In this document: piece by piece, positions 43,107 to 51,690 of the stretch | How the letters are laid out: the number at the start of each line of letters is the position of its first letter | Numbering within the stretch: position 1 is the first letter of the stretch | NCBI RefSeq assembly: GCF_003833015.1 | Contig: NZ_RJLQ01000012.1 | Span: forward strand, 80,606-144,605 | Direction of reading: 5' to 3' | DNA: 64,000 nt | Origin: Clostridium sp. E02 | Lineage (GTDB): Bacteria; Bacillota; Clostridia; Lachnospirales; Lachnospiraceae | Notes under the pieces: generated by a model | Seen by the model: the letters and a program-made list of their open reading frames with translations, nothing else | Told to the model about the DNA's origin: nothing | Database searches by the model: none | Translations under genes and position numbers: made by a program

Positions 43107-43832
43107 TTACGGTGTAGCAATACCGACGGACCAAAGTGGCCCGCCGCTGGAAGCATGATGATTTAGTTCGTGAAGAATTAGTTCTGGATCCCATTCCACT
43201 TTGGTATTTTCATAGTTATTGGAGTCAGCGATCCGAAGTTTCCCATCTTTGGTATATTGGGTAATTATGATAAAATGCCCCTGCTTGGTGAAGTGCCCTT
43301 TTTTCATCAATGCAATGACTAATTGGTTGGAATCCAATGCATGTTTAATCCCTTCTAAGGAGTAATTCCGAATCGAGGCAGCTTGTAGGCCATAGGCCCT
43401 AGAACTGTCTGCGATCAGACGGTGGTAGGATCCTTGTCCAGGGCACCAGCTTTTATTAGAAGCAGCCCAATCAGCAAGATTAGCAGGAAGTACCTGGTTA
43501 CCAGTTAAGCTGGTTACCACCATAGCCATAACCGTGGGGCCACACCCATAGACAGAGAGAGGATCTTTTCCCCCATACAGGTAATCGCCCCACCTGGAAT
43601 CAGACTGATTGTAATAAGTAAGTGGTCCAATCACGCTGTCAAGCATAACATCGTACTTTCCCTCTTGAGGAATATCAGCAACTATGAATTCTTCCTTTAC
43701 TGGTGTTGGTATGGTGATCTCTAAAAGAGCGGCAGCTTCTCCATCAATCTTTGAAGAATAAGAGGCAGTCACAACCAAAAGAACAGCAGTAACGAATAGG
43801 ATTTTTATTGAAATTTGGAATAATTTGTTCAC
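43107..43832 (-). CDS. Secreted or membrane-anchored C39-like cysteine peptidase
   Basis: 241 aa. N-terminal hydrophobic segment about 7-25 (signal peptide or anchor). Catalytic-type motif YYNQSDSRWGDYLYGG followed by C97 in YGCGPTVMAMVV; H186 in KQGHFIII and D203 or N205 in ADSNNY complete a papain-like triad. Matches C39_2-type peptidases that act in the cell envelope. Start is GTG 43832 after AAAGGTGAG. A sigma-28-type promoter on the minus strand (43878-43904) suggests late flagellar control. Substrate unknown. Confidence 0.82.
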   Translation of the reverse strand: MNKLFQISIKILFVTAVLLVVTASYSSKIDGEAAALLEITIPTPVKEEFIVADIPQEGKYDVMLDSVIGPLTYYNQSDSRWGDYLYGGKDPLSVYGCGPTVMAMVVTSLTGNQVLPANLADWAASNKSWCPGQGSYHRLIADSSRAYGLQAASIRNYSLEGIKHALDSNQLVIALMKKGHFTKQGHFIIITQYTKDGKLRIADSNNYENTKVEWDPELILHELNHHASSGGPLWSVGIATP

Positions 43833-43877
43833 TCAACTCACCTTTTCGATAAAATATTAATAACATGTATATCATAT

Positions 43878-43904
43878 CTATCGACTGAACCTGAAAAAAA
43901 TTAA
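43878..43904 (-). promoter_or_regulatory. Sigma-28-type promoter of the C39-like peptidase
   Basis: Minus strand TTAA, 15 bp, GTCGATAG, 45 bp before the GTG start. A close match to the island consensus. Confidence 0.6.
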
Positions 43905-43940
43905 GATATTTATAAGGATTCAATCAACGGGAGAGTCGAT

Positions 43941-45221
43941 ATGGAATCAATAAAGGATGGAATTGGAATGAGTAAAGGATATGAAGAACGATATTTAATG
44001 ACATTGCTTTCCGCGGTGATGAATCAAAAACAATCCCAAGAACCAATTCGGTCGTTGGACTGGGAGAAAATGTACCGGTTAGCTGATTATCATCATGTAG
44101 CTCATGTGGTTTATTATGGGATTATGGGATTGGAGGAAGCCATACCAGAGACCATTCGAGAGCGTTTTTTTCATAAATATCTGGAAGCAGTGCATCGGAC
44201 GGATCGGCTTCAAAAAAGTGAAGGACAAATATTGACACTGATGGAAAAAAGAAAGATCCCATGTTTTTCTATCAGTTATACGAAGCTCGTACAATGTTAT
44301 CCCATTGAGGAAATGTGTTGTAGGGATTCCATTGAGATTGGTGTAAGTAGAAAGGGAATGTATTCCGTATTTCATATGCTGCACGAAGTCGATTTTGAAG
44401 AAAAACAAACAGACGATTCCGTACGATGCTATTATCGGATTCCGGGAATAAGAGTTTTAAGCTATTGCAACACCGTTTTTTTTAGCATATCGATGCGTAG
44501 ATTTTTCAAGCAACTTCTTCTTACTCTTCCTTTGAAAGAGGAGAGTCGTTGTATCCGGGAATTATCACCAGATGACCAATATCTATTTCTTATGTGCCGT
44601 TTGACGGACGGCTATGCCAAAGGAAATATTAGTCTAAGCCAGATTCTGGATTTTTGGGTATTTTACAAAAAATATGCGGAAAGTTTTAAATGGTCCTATA
44701 TTTATGGAAAGTTAAAGAAGTTAAAGATAGCAGAATTCGCAGAACGGTTGGAATACTTAATACTCAGGTGGTTTGGTACAGGCGTAGAAATTGAGAACAT
44801 GGAAATCTATGATGCAATGGAGTCTTATATTCTTTCCAAGGGAACCGAAGGCCGTGAGATTAGTTCAAAGTTTTTGCCATTAATCAAAACGGTGGCAGAT
44901 TGCTATGCCCGGAATCGTAGAATGGAACACATTAAAAAATTAATTACATGGTTTTTTCCGGATCGGAGATATATGGAAACAATCTATCCGATTTTAGAGA
45001 AATTCGGATTTTTATTACCTGTTTTTTGGGGGATACGATTGTTACGCTATATGGGAAGAATCATACCGAAGGTTAAGTTTTCAGATTTGAGAGTGTGGTT
45101 TATGGCTAAGAGAGAGAGACGTAATAACAAAGATCAACCCCATTTGAATTCAGAGATAAACTACCTAGATTCAGAGTCTCTTAATAAGTTGGATAATGAA
45201 AAAATGGAAGATGAAAAATGA
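43941..45221 (+). CDS. Degenerate nucleotidyltransferase-like protein
   Basis: 426 aa, no TM segment I trust. The layout resembles uncharacterised nucleotidyltransferases of the PF14907 type: helical N-terminus, core block LVQCYPIEEMCCRDSIEIGV near 110-135 where active relatives have YP.PxxR...DIDLLV. Here the metal DxD reads DSIEI, with Glu in place of the second Asp and the Lys/Gly lost, so catalysis is doubtful. The C-terminal half is helical and basic. Divergent from the C39-like gene. Function unknown; relatives often sit in polysaccharide loci. Confidence 0.6.
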   Translation: MESIKDGIGMSKGYEERYLMTLLSAVMNQKQSQEPIRSLDWEKMYRLADYHHVAHVVYYGIMGLEEAIPETIRERFFHKYLEAVHRTDRLQKSEGQILTLMEKRKIPCFSISYTKLVQCYPIEEMCCRDSIEIGVSRKGMYSVFHMLHEVDFEEKQTDDSVRCYYRIPGIRVLSYCNTVFFSISMRRFFKQLLLTLPLKEESRCIRELSPDDQYLFLMCRLTDGYAKGNISLSQILDFWVFYKKYAESFKWSYIYGKLKKLKIAEFAERLEYLILRWFGTGVEIENMEIYDAMESYILSKGTEGREISSKFLPLIKTVADCYARNRRMEHIKKLITWFFPDRRYMETIYPILEKFGFLLPVFWGIRLLRYMGRIIPKVKFSDLRVWFMAKRERRNNKDQPHLNSEINYLDSESLNKLDNEKMEDEK

Positions 45222-45234
45222 ACTTGAATAAGAT

Positions 45235-45286
45235 AAGACAGTGGAGATACTGAAGTAATATCAGGTATCTCCACTGTCTTTTTGAT
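45235..45286. terminator. Bidirectional terminator; csrA stop codon is in its loop
   Basis: Perfect 16-bp stem AAGACAGTGGAGATAC / GTATCTCCACTGTCTT with flanking T run on the plus strand. The minus-strand csrA gene ends (TGA, 45261-45263) in the loop, so its last residues are encoded by the stem. Confidence 0.93.
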
Positions 45287-45512
45287 CGTAAAATAACTTA
45301 TTGATTTTGGATATAGAACCAGCATTCACAGAGATAGAAACAGCTTCTTGATTGGCAGAAGCGGCTTCTATCAACTCGGATCGTAAAATAGTAACATCTC
45401 TGGGAGCGTCAATTGCTAACTTAACCCAATCGTTTCCGATGTCGAGTACTTTGATCGAGATATTATCGCCGATGACCAGTGCCTGCTCTTTTTTTCTTTG
45501 AAGAATAAGCAT
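45261..45512 (-). CDS. csrA: Carbon storage/translation regulator CsrA
   Basis: 83 aa. MLILQRKKEQALVIGDNISI and VKLAIDAPRDVTILRSEL are the CsrA core (beta strands and GxxI). Dimeric RNA-binding protein that blocks translation by binding GGA in hairpin loops. The C-terminal ~20 residues are longer than in many CsrAs; Clostridial/Bacillus CsrA tails vary. Directly follows fliW (1 bp gap), so FliW antagonism of CsrA is likely. Ends inside the terminator. Confidence 0.95.
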   Translation of the reverse strand: MLILQRKKEQALVIGDNISIKVLDIGNDWVKLAIDAPRDVTILRSELIEAASANQEAVSISVNAGSISKINKLFYDQKDSGDT

Positions 45513-45513
45513 A

Positions 45514-45960
45514 TTATTTCTCCCTTTTGATAAAGTCTCTTAACGGATGGCGGAATTGATAGAGGGGATTCTCTAGTATCACTTGTCTTGCCTCCCGGCT
45601 TTCTGTATTGACTGCAATTGGTGACTTTAAATTAACCGTGCTGTTTTCCATGGAATCCTGAATCACACAGATCACATAATAGGAGACATTATCTTCGCAG
45701 GTTGAGGCATTTAGATGAACTTTATCTTCCTCTGACAATACAGGATTGTAATCAGAATATAAATGGAATGGATTCATAATAATAAAAGATATTTTTTCAT
45801 TCTCTATAGACTGTAGTGAAATCAGTCCATCACTGTTTTCCTGGAATGTTAGAGGAACATATTTTTTTAGATTCGCAAATCCATATAATCCTTCGGGAAA
45901 ATAGATCATCTCATTTTCTGAATAAGAGACGGTACCGAAGTATTGTGTTTTAATTTCCAT
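45514..45960 (-). CDS. fliW: Flagellar assembly factor FliW
   Basis: 148 aa from ATG 45960, which follows TTTGGAGG; the frame opens at TTG 45972. IYFPEGLYGFANLKKYVPLT and IIMNPFHLYSDYNP are FliW signatures. FliW binds either flagellin or CsrA, tying flagellin translation to its export. Operon with csrA, DUF6470, flgL, flgK, flgN and flgM. Confidence 0.95.
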   Translation of the reverse strand: MEIKTQYFGTVSYSENEMIYFPEGLYGFANLKKYVPLTFQENSDGLISLQSIENEKISFIIMNPFHLYSDYNPVLSEEDKVHLNASTCEDNVSYYVICVIQDSMENSTVNLKSPIAVNTESREARQVILENPLYQFRHPLRDFIKREK

Positions 45961-45980
45961 CTGAACCTCCAAAGTGATTG

Positions 45981-46589
45981 TTATGCGAGTATGTCAATAG
46001 GGGCGTGCTCAAAAAAATCTCGTGCACTTGGGGGAACATAAAGTGGCTCACCAATATATTCAATCTCCACATCTGGCATCTGCGTAATAGAAACTTCTAC
46101 ATTGCCTGGAATGAATTCATAATCACCTTTCGCAACCTTAATGTCAAAGCTTAACTTATCTGTCTGGTATTTCATATCCATGTCGGGTTCTGACCATTCG
46201 ATATCAGGACCAGTCGTAGGGAGAAATCTCATACCAAACTCACCGGTAGGCATCTGAGCACGTTGTTGGTTAATCACATCTAGCGGATTTGATATATTGG
46301 GATCTAACAAAATGGCTCCCTCCTTTGCATAATTTGCAGTCGCCTCCATAGCAGCCTCTAATCCGCTGTCAGCTGCCTGGCGTACGCTTGTCATTGTAGT
46401 AGGACAAACTGAGTTACGTGCGTTAAAAGTATCTAAGCTTAGCTTTGAAGGTCTGTTTTGTATCTCTAGACTGCCCTTCTGATTTTTGGCAAGTACATCA
46501 CTTTTCGAACTATTATACTTTAATTCAGCCCGTTGAATCTTCAATTCATACTTTAATGGAATGGTTTTAATTTGCAATAATGGTTTCAT
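45981..46589 (-). CDS. DUF6470 (YviE-like) flagellar operon protein
   Basis: 202 aa, no TM or signal peptide. Opens MKPLLQIKTIPLKYELKIQR and ends with ..VPPSARDFFE, as in the DUF6470/YviE family that always neighbours flgL and fliW in Firmicutes. Function not established; conserved context suggests hook-filament junction or export. SD CAGGAGGGTT. Confidence 0.85.
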   Translation of the reverse strand: MKPLLQIKTIPLKYELKIQRAELKYNSSKSDVLAKNQKGSLEIQNRPSKLSLDTFNARNSVCPTTMTSVRQAADSGLEAAMEATANYAKEGAILLDPNISNPLDVINQQRAQMPTGEFGMRFLPTTGPDIEWSEPDMDMKYQTDKLSFDIKVAKGDYEFIPGNVEVSITQMPDVEIEYIGEPLYVPPSARDFFEHAPIDILA

Positions 46590-46614
46590 TTCATAACCCT
46601 CCTGTGAAATAATT

Positions 46615-47622
46615 CTATTTCATAAAGTCTATAAAAGATGGGGATAAAATGCTGGTGCCAATTTTTAATGCAGCGTTATAAGCGTATTGATCCCACGAGT
46701 AATCGGTAAGCGCTTTCGCCATATCGACACCCTCTACTTTTTGCATCTGTTCCTGTAAGGATATAGTATTGTTATCGAGTCGATCTTTTGTAGTTGTTAA
46801 GAATTCTGTCTTGACTCCAAGTTCGGTTACCTGATTCATAATACTGCTTGCTACATTGTCAAATTTCCCCATTAGTTTCCCATATGCTTCTGAATCAAAC
46901 GTGTCTGCTTCCAGGGTATCTGCCAGTTGTCCTGCTAATACAATTACATTATTGCTCATCCCATCTTCATCTTTACCAAATCCCACTGCATTTATGCCAG
47001 GTAAGGATATATTAAACGCACTAGAAGGGTCCACTTGATCGTATTCATTCAATGTAAGTCCCATCCCTAGATCTACAAATAAGTTATCGTTTGATAAATT
47101 TTTAAGTTGAGATAAGTCGCTTCCACCACTAGAGTCTACATTCACTCCCCGGTAAGTGAGTGTTCCATCTGAGGATAAATCAAATGGTGGATTTTTTCCA
47201 TCAGTACCTGCAAAGAGATAAGTATCCTCATAAGTTGAATTAAGACTTAACACCATAGACTTTTGAAACTGTCGGATCGCAGTTGCATAAGTCTTTCTTA
47301 TTTCCGGAGTTTGGTTGGTGCTATTCATCACTTTTATATTGTAATCTTTACCGATTGTTTTCACTACATCAGAAATCTGTCTTAACGCATCTTCCTGTCC
47401 ATCTTGACGGGACTGAACGTCACTTAACATATCTAAATTATCCTGATTCTTGTAATATCTACGATGAAGCTGAGAAGCTCTGGCTGCTGATCCAGGATCT
47501 TCTGCAACACTGTTAAAACTCCGTTGTGTCATTACATGGGTTCTGGATAAATTCAAATTTGAGATAGATGTTGACAGGTTACTCTTGTAATTTCTAATGA
47601 TAGCACTTGTTGTAATTCTCAT
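46615..47622 (-). CDS. flgL: Hook-filament junction protein FlgL
   Basis: 335 aa. N-terminus ITTSAIIRNYKSNLSTSISN with flagellin-like D0; C-terminus VEGVDMAKALTDYSWDQYAY, NAALKIGTSI. Links hook cap region to filament with FlgK. SD GGAGGATACG. 11 bp after flgK. Confidence 0.95.
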   Translation of the reverse strand: MRITTSAIIRNYKSNLSTSISNLNLSRTHVMTQRSFNSVAEDPGSAARASQLHRRYYKNQDNLDMLSDVQSRQDGQEDALRQISDVVKTIGKDYNIKVMNSTNQTPEIRKTYATAIRQFQKSMVLSLNSTYEDTYLFAGTDGKNPPFDLSSDGTLTYRGVNVDSSGGSDLSQLKNLSNDNLFVDLGMGLTLNEYDQVDPSSAFNISLPGINAVGFGKDEDGMSNNVIVLAGQLADTLEADTFDSEAYGKLMGKFDNVASSIMNQVTELGVKTEFLTTTKDRLDNNTISLQEQMQKVEGVDMAKALTDYSWDQYAYNAALKIGTSILSPSFIDFMK

Positions 47623-47633
47623 AGCGTATCCTC

Positions 47634-49667
47634 CTATCGTCCTACAATTCCGGTTTTATTTATCAAAACGTCCAAAGCTTCATCCAGCGTCGTCATAAGG
47701 CGTGCGGCGGCAGTATAAGATCTTTGATAATGCATCAAATCAATGCCTTCCTCATCCAATGACACACCAGATACGCTATCCTTGCTATCGGCAGTTTGAT
47801 TTAGAACAGATATATGATTGATTAAAATTGCTTTATTTGCTTTGCTGTCGATCCCCTGTGTGTTTTCTAAGTTGGAATAGCACTGGGAATAACTACCTTT
47901 GTAGTAGCTGATCTCTTTTGTCTGCTCAACTCCACTATTGTCCATATACGTGTATTTATATTTGAATTCCCGTTCCTCCGTCAAAGATTTTAACATCTTA
48001 ATGATATTATCATTGGCGGTAGAACCTGCATCTTCATCATGAGAGGAAACAATATGGATGCTGTTATTCATCCAGTCATCTGCAATTTTAATGTTACTGG
48101 CAGAAAAATCCTTACTTCCATCGGTAGTCTGGAACAGATCGAAATTCCGCACATTGCCAGCATAAGCCTTATATTGAAAGCTGCTCATTTTGATACTGTC
48201 ACTTTTAATCTCGGTACCGGAGGGCACGGGATTGGTGCTTTTCCAAGTCATCTTTTTCGATGATCCGTCGTATGACCAGGTGCCGGATTGAGGAGTTCCC
48301 GCTACATCTAAAGTTTTGGTAGCAGGATCTTTGCTTAGTTTATCGGCTAAATTAACCATACTTTCCTGTAGAGTGCTGCCAATCTTTATGGTTCCTTTTG
48401 TTCCGTCTCCGAATGTTAAGGTGGTTCCATTCACTGTTATTGTTTCATTTTCCAAGAAGTTTCCAGATGTTTTTGAAAAGCCAATACTAAACTCTGCCAG
48501 TTCAGCTCCTGTACTGGTTAGTTCTTTTGCATTACCGGTTGTTGGCATCCCGTTTGTTCCAGTATAAGTATGCATGTGACCGTTTAAATCGTTCAATGTA
48601 TTAGCAAAGGATTGTACAAAAGAATCAAATGCTTTCTCATAGTAGCCAATCCCCCGGTAATCGGTGGCAGGGCTATCAAGTTCTCCAGATTTATTCAACA
48701 TATCGACGGTGCCCTGTAAAGAGCCTTCTTTTAAATAGTTTGTGATATCCGTCTTTAACTCAGAAGTATCTGCATAAGCAGGTAAATCGCTGGCTGGGAT
48801 TAAGTGAATGCTTACGGTACCATCTGGTTTCCCCTTGTGATCAACATTTCGGTCCATGGAAAGAGATGCAAAGTTTTCACCATGTTCTCCTCCTGTGAGA
48901 GGAAAAGTCATACCATCGGATCCATTAAATGTAACAACTGGATAGTTGAATTTGTTTCCTGTTCCAAGCTCTACTTCTTTGTAAGTCACGCTAATTGGAA
49001 GATAACTGGCCAATTCATCTAACTTATTGTTTCTTTGGTCTAATAGTTCAAGAGAGGGATTTCCAAGAACCTGACTTTTCCAGATTGTATCATTAAGCTC
49101 ACCGATATCAGACAATAAACCGTTAACTGTAGGGATATCGGTTTTTTCAAGCCCTTCGAGGGTACCTTCCCGTACACTACTTAGATCGGCAGCTTTTTGA
49201 TGGATATAATTCAAAAGAACCTGACATCTGGAACGGACAATGCTATCAAATTCGCTGTTACCTGCATTCGAAGACAACTTGTCCAAACTGCTGCTTAAGT
49301 CGCTGAGTGCTTTCTTTAAAGCATCGGTATCCGTCTCATCGAAAATATCGGCAAGTTCATCAAGAGTTGCCTGATGCCCGTCTGCTGTCCCTACTTTGGC
49401 AATCTGATTGCGGTACTGCACGTCAAGAAATGGATCACGTATCTGTGAAATACCTGCTATCTCTACTCCATAACCGATCTTTGAGCCGGGATTGGTGCTG
49501 TACGGGCTTGCACCTCTTAGGTTCAGGCTTACAAGGTCCACTCGTTGTCTCGTATAACCCTTGGTATTGATATTTGCTATATTCTGTCCGGTGACGTCTA
49601 GAGCACGCTGGCTGGAAGCCATGGCTAATTGAGCAATGGTAAAGCCGGAGAATGTGGATCGTGTCAT
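47634..49667 (-). CDS. flgK: Hook-filament junction protein FlgK
   Basis: 677 aa from ATG 49667 (GGGAGGG upstream); ATG 49682 overlaps that site. FSGFTIAQLAMASSQRALDV, TGQNIANINTKGYTRQRVDL; C-terminal GVSLDEEGIDLMHYQRSYTA, AARLMTTLDEALDVLIN. Junction protein between hook and FlgL. Its ATGA overlaps the flgN stop. Confidence 0.96.
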   Translation of the reverse strand: MTRSTFSGFTIAQLAMASSQRALDVTGQNIANINTKGYTRQRVDLVSLNLRGASPYSTNPGSKIGYGVEIAGISQIRDPFLDVQYRNQIAKVGTADGHQATLDELADIFDETDTDALKKALSDLSSSLDKLSSNAGNSEFDSIVRSRCQVLLNYIHQKAADLSSVREGTLEGLEKTDIPTVNGLLSDIGELNDTIWKSQVLGNPSLELLDQRNNKLDELASYLPISVTYKEVELGTGNKFNYPVVTFNGSDGMTFPLTGGEHGENFASLSMDRNVDHKGKPDGTVSIHLIPASDLPAYADTSELKTDITNYLKEGSLQGTVDMLNKSGELDSPATDYRGIGYYEKAFDSFVQSFANTLNDLNGHMHTYTGTNGMPTTGNAKELTSTGAELAEFSIGFSKTSGNFLENETITVNGTTLTFGDGTKGTIKIGSTLQESMVNLADKLSKDPATKTLDVAGTPQSGTWSYDGSSKKMTWKSTNPVPSGTEIKSDSIKMSSFQYKAYAGNVRNFDLFQTTDGSKDFSASNIKIADDWMNNSIHIVSSHDEDAGSTANDNIIKMLKSLTEEREFKYKYTYMDNSGVEQTKEISYYKGSYSQCYSNLENTQGIDSKANKAILINHISVLNQTADSKDSVSGVSLDEEGIDLMHYQRSYTAAARLMTTLDEALDVLINKTGIVGR

Positions 49668-50089
49668 ATGAGTCCCTCCCATTTCTTCTTGTTTGTGTCC
49701 GTTCTATCTTTGGAATGATCAATTGCTTTATTAATGTTGTGTAAATTAATCTCTATCATCGTCCGGGCACTATCATTGGTGTCCTGAAAAAGATAGACTT
49801 GATGAGAGAGGGTGTGAAACAATTCCTGAAGCTTTGCGTGATCGTCACCTTTTGTTTCTTCAAGAATCTGTTGAAAAGTAAAGTCTTTTAAGCCGATTTT
49901 TTCTTGTGTAAAAGCACGTTTCTTTTCGAGACCCTTAAGCTTTAAAATAGCAGCCTGCTCTTTGTTCATACAATCTTCCACATAGGTAATTCGATTCTTT
50001 TTTGCTGCATCTAATTTGACTTGTTCGATCTGGATCATATCCTTAAATAACGCAATCAGATCTTCAATCACTGCTATCAATTCATTCAT
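49664..50089 (-). CDS. flgN: Flagellar chaperone FlgN
   Basis: 141 aa helical protein: NELIAVIEDLIALFKDMIQI, RITYVEDCMNKEQAAILKLK fit the FlgN family. Chaperone for FlgK and FlgL. Start overlaps flgM by 8 nt and stop overlaps flgK. SD AAAGGAGCGG. Confidence 0.92.
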   Translation of the reverse strand: MNELIAVIEDLIALFKDMIQIEQVKLDAAKKNRITYVEDCMNKEQAAILKLKGLEKKRAFTQEKIGLKDFTFQQILEETKGDDHAKLQELFHTLSHQVYLFQDTNDSARTMIEINLHNINKAIDHSKDRTDTNKKKWEGLI

Positions 50090-50405
50090 CGAGTTCCGCT
50101 CCTTTATTTAAAAGAATCTTGTCGGCAATCTTATTTGGATCGACGTGATAAGTTCCTTTTTCCATTTGTTTTTTCAGCAAATCCAGTTTTGCTTCCGGTG
50201 TCGGACTCATGATCTCATTCATAAGTTTGTTCTTCACTGCAGAAATAAACTTGGTCTCTACTTTATCTTGGGAAACGGACCGTATGGTGATTTCATCATA
50301 ATTGTTTTTCTTGTTATCTGAAGTAGTAGTTCCGGATAAATCCTGATTTTTTTGCATCATGGATGTATTATGCAGCGTACTAAGATAATTCGTTAAAATA
50401 CGCAT
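50082..50405 (-). CDS. flgM: Anti-sigma-28 factor FlgM
   Basis: 107 aa. C-terminal half VKNKLMNEIMSPTPEAKLDL, LKKQMEKGTYHVDPNKIADK is the sigma-28-binding FlgM motif; N-terminal half is polar and disordered. Holds SigD until exported after hook completion. SD GAAAGGAG. Sigma-28-like promoter just upstream gives a feedback loop. Confidence 0.95.
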   Translation of the reverse strand: MRILTNYLSTLHNTSMMQKNQDLSGTTTSDNKKNNYDEITIRSVSQDKVETKFISAVKNKLMNEIMSPTPEAKLDLLKKQMEKGTYHVDPNKIADKILLNKGAELDE

Positions 50406-50462
50406 TATATTACTCCTTTCTAAGAGCGTTTAAAATACATTTGTTTTTACTTTACATGTATA

Positions 50463-50489
50463 ATATCGTCAGTTTGCATTAAATATTAA
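50463..50489 (-). promoter_or_regulatory. Sigma-28-like promoter of the flgM operon
   Basis: Minus strand TTAA, 15 bp, GACGATAT, 58 bp before flgM. -10 differs from the consensus at one base. Would drive flgM-flgN-flgK-flgL-DUF6470-fliW-csrA. Confidence 0.5.
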
Positions 50490-50509
50490 CGTAGTTGCGT
50501 TGATTTTCT

Positions 50510-51556
50510 TTACGAAAGTGAATATAAATGTTTAAGCAGTACATTGGAGATGTTTGAACAGGATACCTGCTTAGTAACCGCACCGATGTTGAAAGCAACC
50601 ATAGGCATACCGTAGACAACACAGCTTTCCGCATCCTGGCCAATGGTAAAGGCTCCCTTTTTTTTCATATTGAGAAGTCCATCTGCTCCATCTCTTCCCA
50701 TACCGGTCATAATAATTCCTACGGAGGAAGAACCAGCTGTATCCGCAATGGATTGAAATAAGACATCCACAGACGGTCGGTGCCCACTGACCTTTTCACC
50801 AGAATAGCAGTTTACACTATAACGGGATCCAATGCGCACTACCTTCATCTGAAAGTCACCAGGTGCTATGAGTACCTGACCTCTTTCTATCACATCGCCG
50901 CTTTGTGCTTCTTTTACCTTCATATGGCAGAGGCGGTTTAATCGGTCTGCATACATTTTAGTAAATCCTTCTGGCATATGCTGTGTTACTACAATACCGG
51001 GAGTATCCTCTGGAAGATCCTTTAATACCTGAAGGGTTGCTTCGGTTCCACCAGTTGATGCTCCGATGGCAATGATAGTCTGATAGGCAAACGGACCAAA
51101 TGGTTTTACCCCCCCTGTAACTGGTAGATTAATAGGAGGACGGGGAACGGATGAGACCTTTATTTTGGCTCTGGAAGCAATGTATATCTTGCTCATAAGA
51201 GTTTTTAAAAACAAATTGGTGTGATTGCCTGTGGTCATGTCAGGTTTGCGAACAAAGTCAACAACACCTGCCGAGAGTGCATCGAATACATTTAAGTCAA
51301 GGGAAGAAACCAATATGACTGGCACCTGATAGTTAGGAAGTAGCTTTTTGACGAAATCAATGCCATTGAGACGAGGCATTTCAACATCTACCGTTACTAC
51401 GTCAGGTTTTAGCAGGGGGATTTTACGTTCCGCATCGTATGCATCCATCGCATAGCCAATCACCTCAATATTGGGATTTTGAGAGAGATTATCAATCAAA
51501 ACTTTGCGAAACAGCAGGGAATCATCTACAATAAAAACTCTAATTTTTTCATTCAT
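50510..51556 (-). CDS. cheB: Chemotaxis methylesterase CheB
   Basis: 348 aa. Receiver domain with D/D pocket IVDDSLL and phospho-acceptor Asp in VTVDVEMPRLNG; C-terminal methylesterase with catalytic Ser in AIGASTGGTEA, His in VTQHMPEGF, Asp in TGMGRDGADG. Demethylates and deamidates receptors. Lies 134 bp after cheR, separated by a long AT-rich inverted repeat. SD ATGGAG. Confidence 0.96.
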   Translation of the reverse strand: MNEKIRVFIVDDSLLFRKVLIDNLSQNPNIEVIGYAMDAYDAERKIPLLKPDVVTVDVEMPRLNGIDFVKKLLPNYQVPVILVSSLDLNVFDALSAGVVDFVRKPDMTTGNHTNLFLKTLMSKIYIASRAKIKVSSVPRPPINLPVTGGVKPFGPFAYQTIIAIGASTGGTEATLQVLKDLPEDTPGIVVTQHMPEGFTKMYADRLNRLCHMKVKEAQSGDVIERGQVLIAPGDFQMKVVRIGSRYSVNCYSGEKVSGHRPSVDVLFQSIADTAGSSSVGIIMTGMGRDGADGLLNMKKKGAFTIGQDAESCVVYGMPMVAFNIGAVTKQVSCSNISNVLLKHLYSLS

Positions 51557-51633
51557 AATTTACTCCATTCTGTGTAACTGAAATTCGATAGATAAGTTGC
51601 CGTATAAATGCGGTAGCTTGTAAAAATCTGTGT

Positions 51634-51683
51634 AATATAAAATCCATTTACCAGGTAGAACCAAAGTAAATAGATTTTATATT
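51634..51683. repeat. Long near-perfect inverted repeat between cheR and cheB
   Basis: AATATAAAATC.C.ATTTAC (51634-51651) mirrors GTAAAT.A.GATTTTATATT (51666-51683): 17 of 18 positions pair. Loop 14 nt. AT-rich and without an obvious T run on the coding strand, so not a typical terminator. Confidence 0.7.
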
Positions 51684-51690
51684 AGGCAGA

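Noticed and set aside
43934..43945. GTCGATAT at the start of the nucleotidyltransferase-like gene as a sigma-28 -10
   Set aside because: It overlaps the start codon and has no TA-rich tetramer 15 bp upstream.
51580..51600. TTCGATAG near cheB as a promoter
   Set aside because: On the plus strand, away from any plus-strand gene, and without the upstream tetramer.
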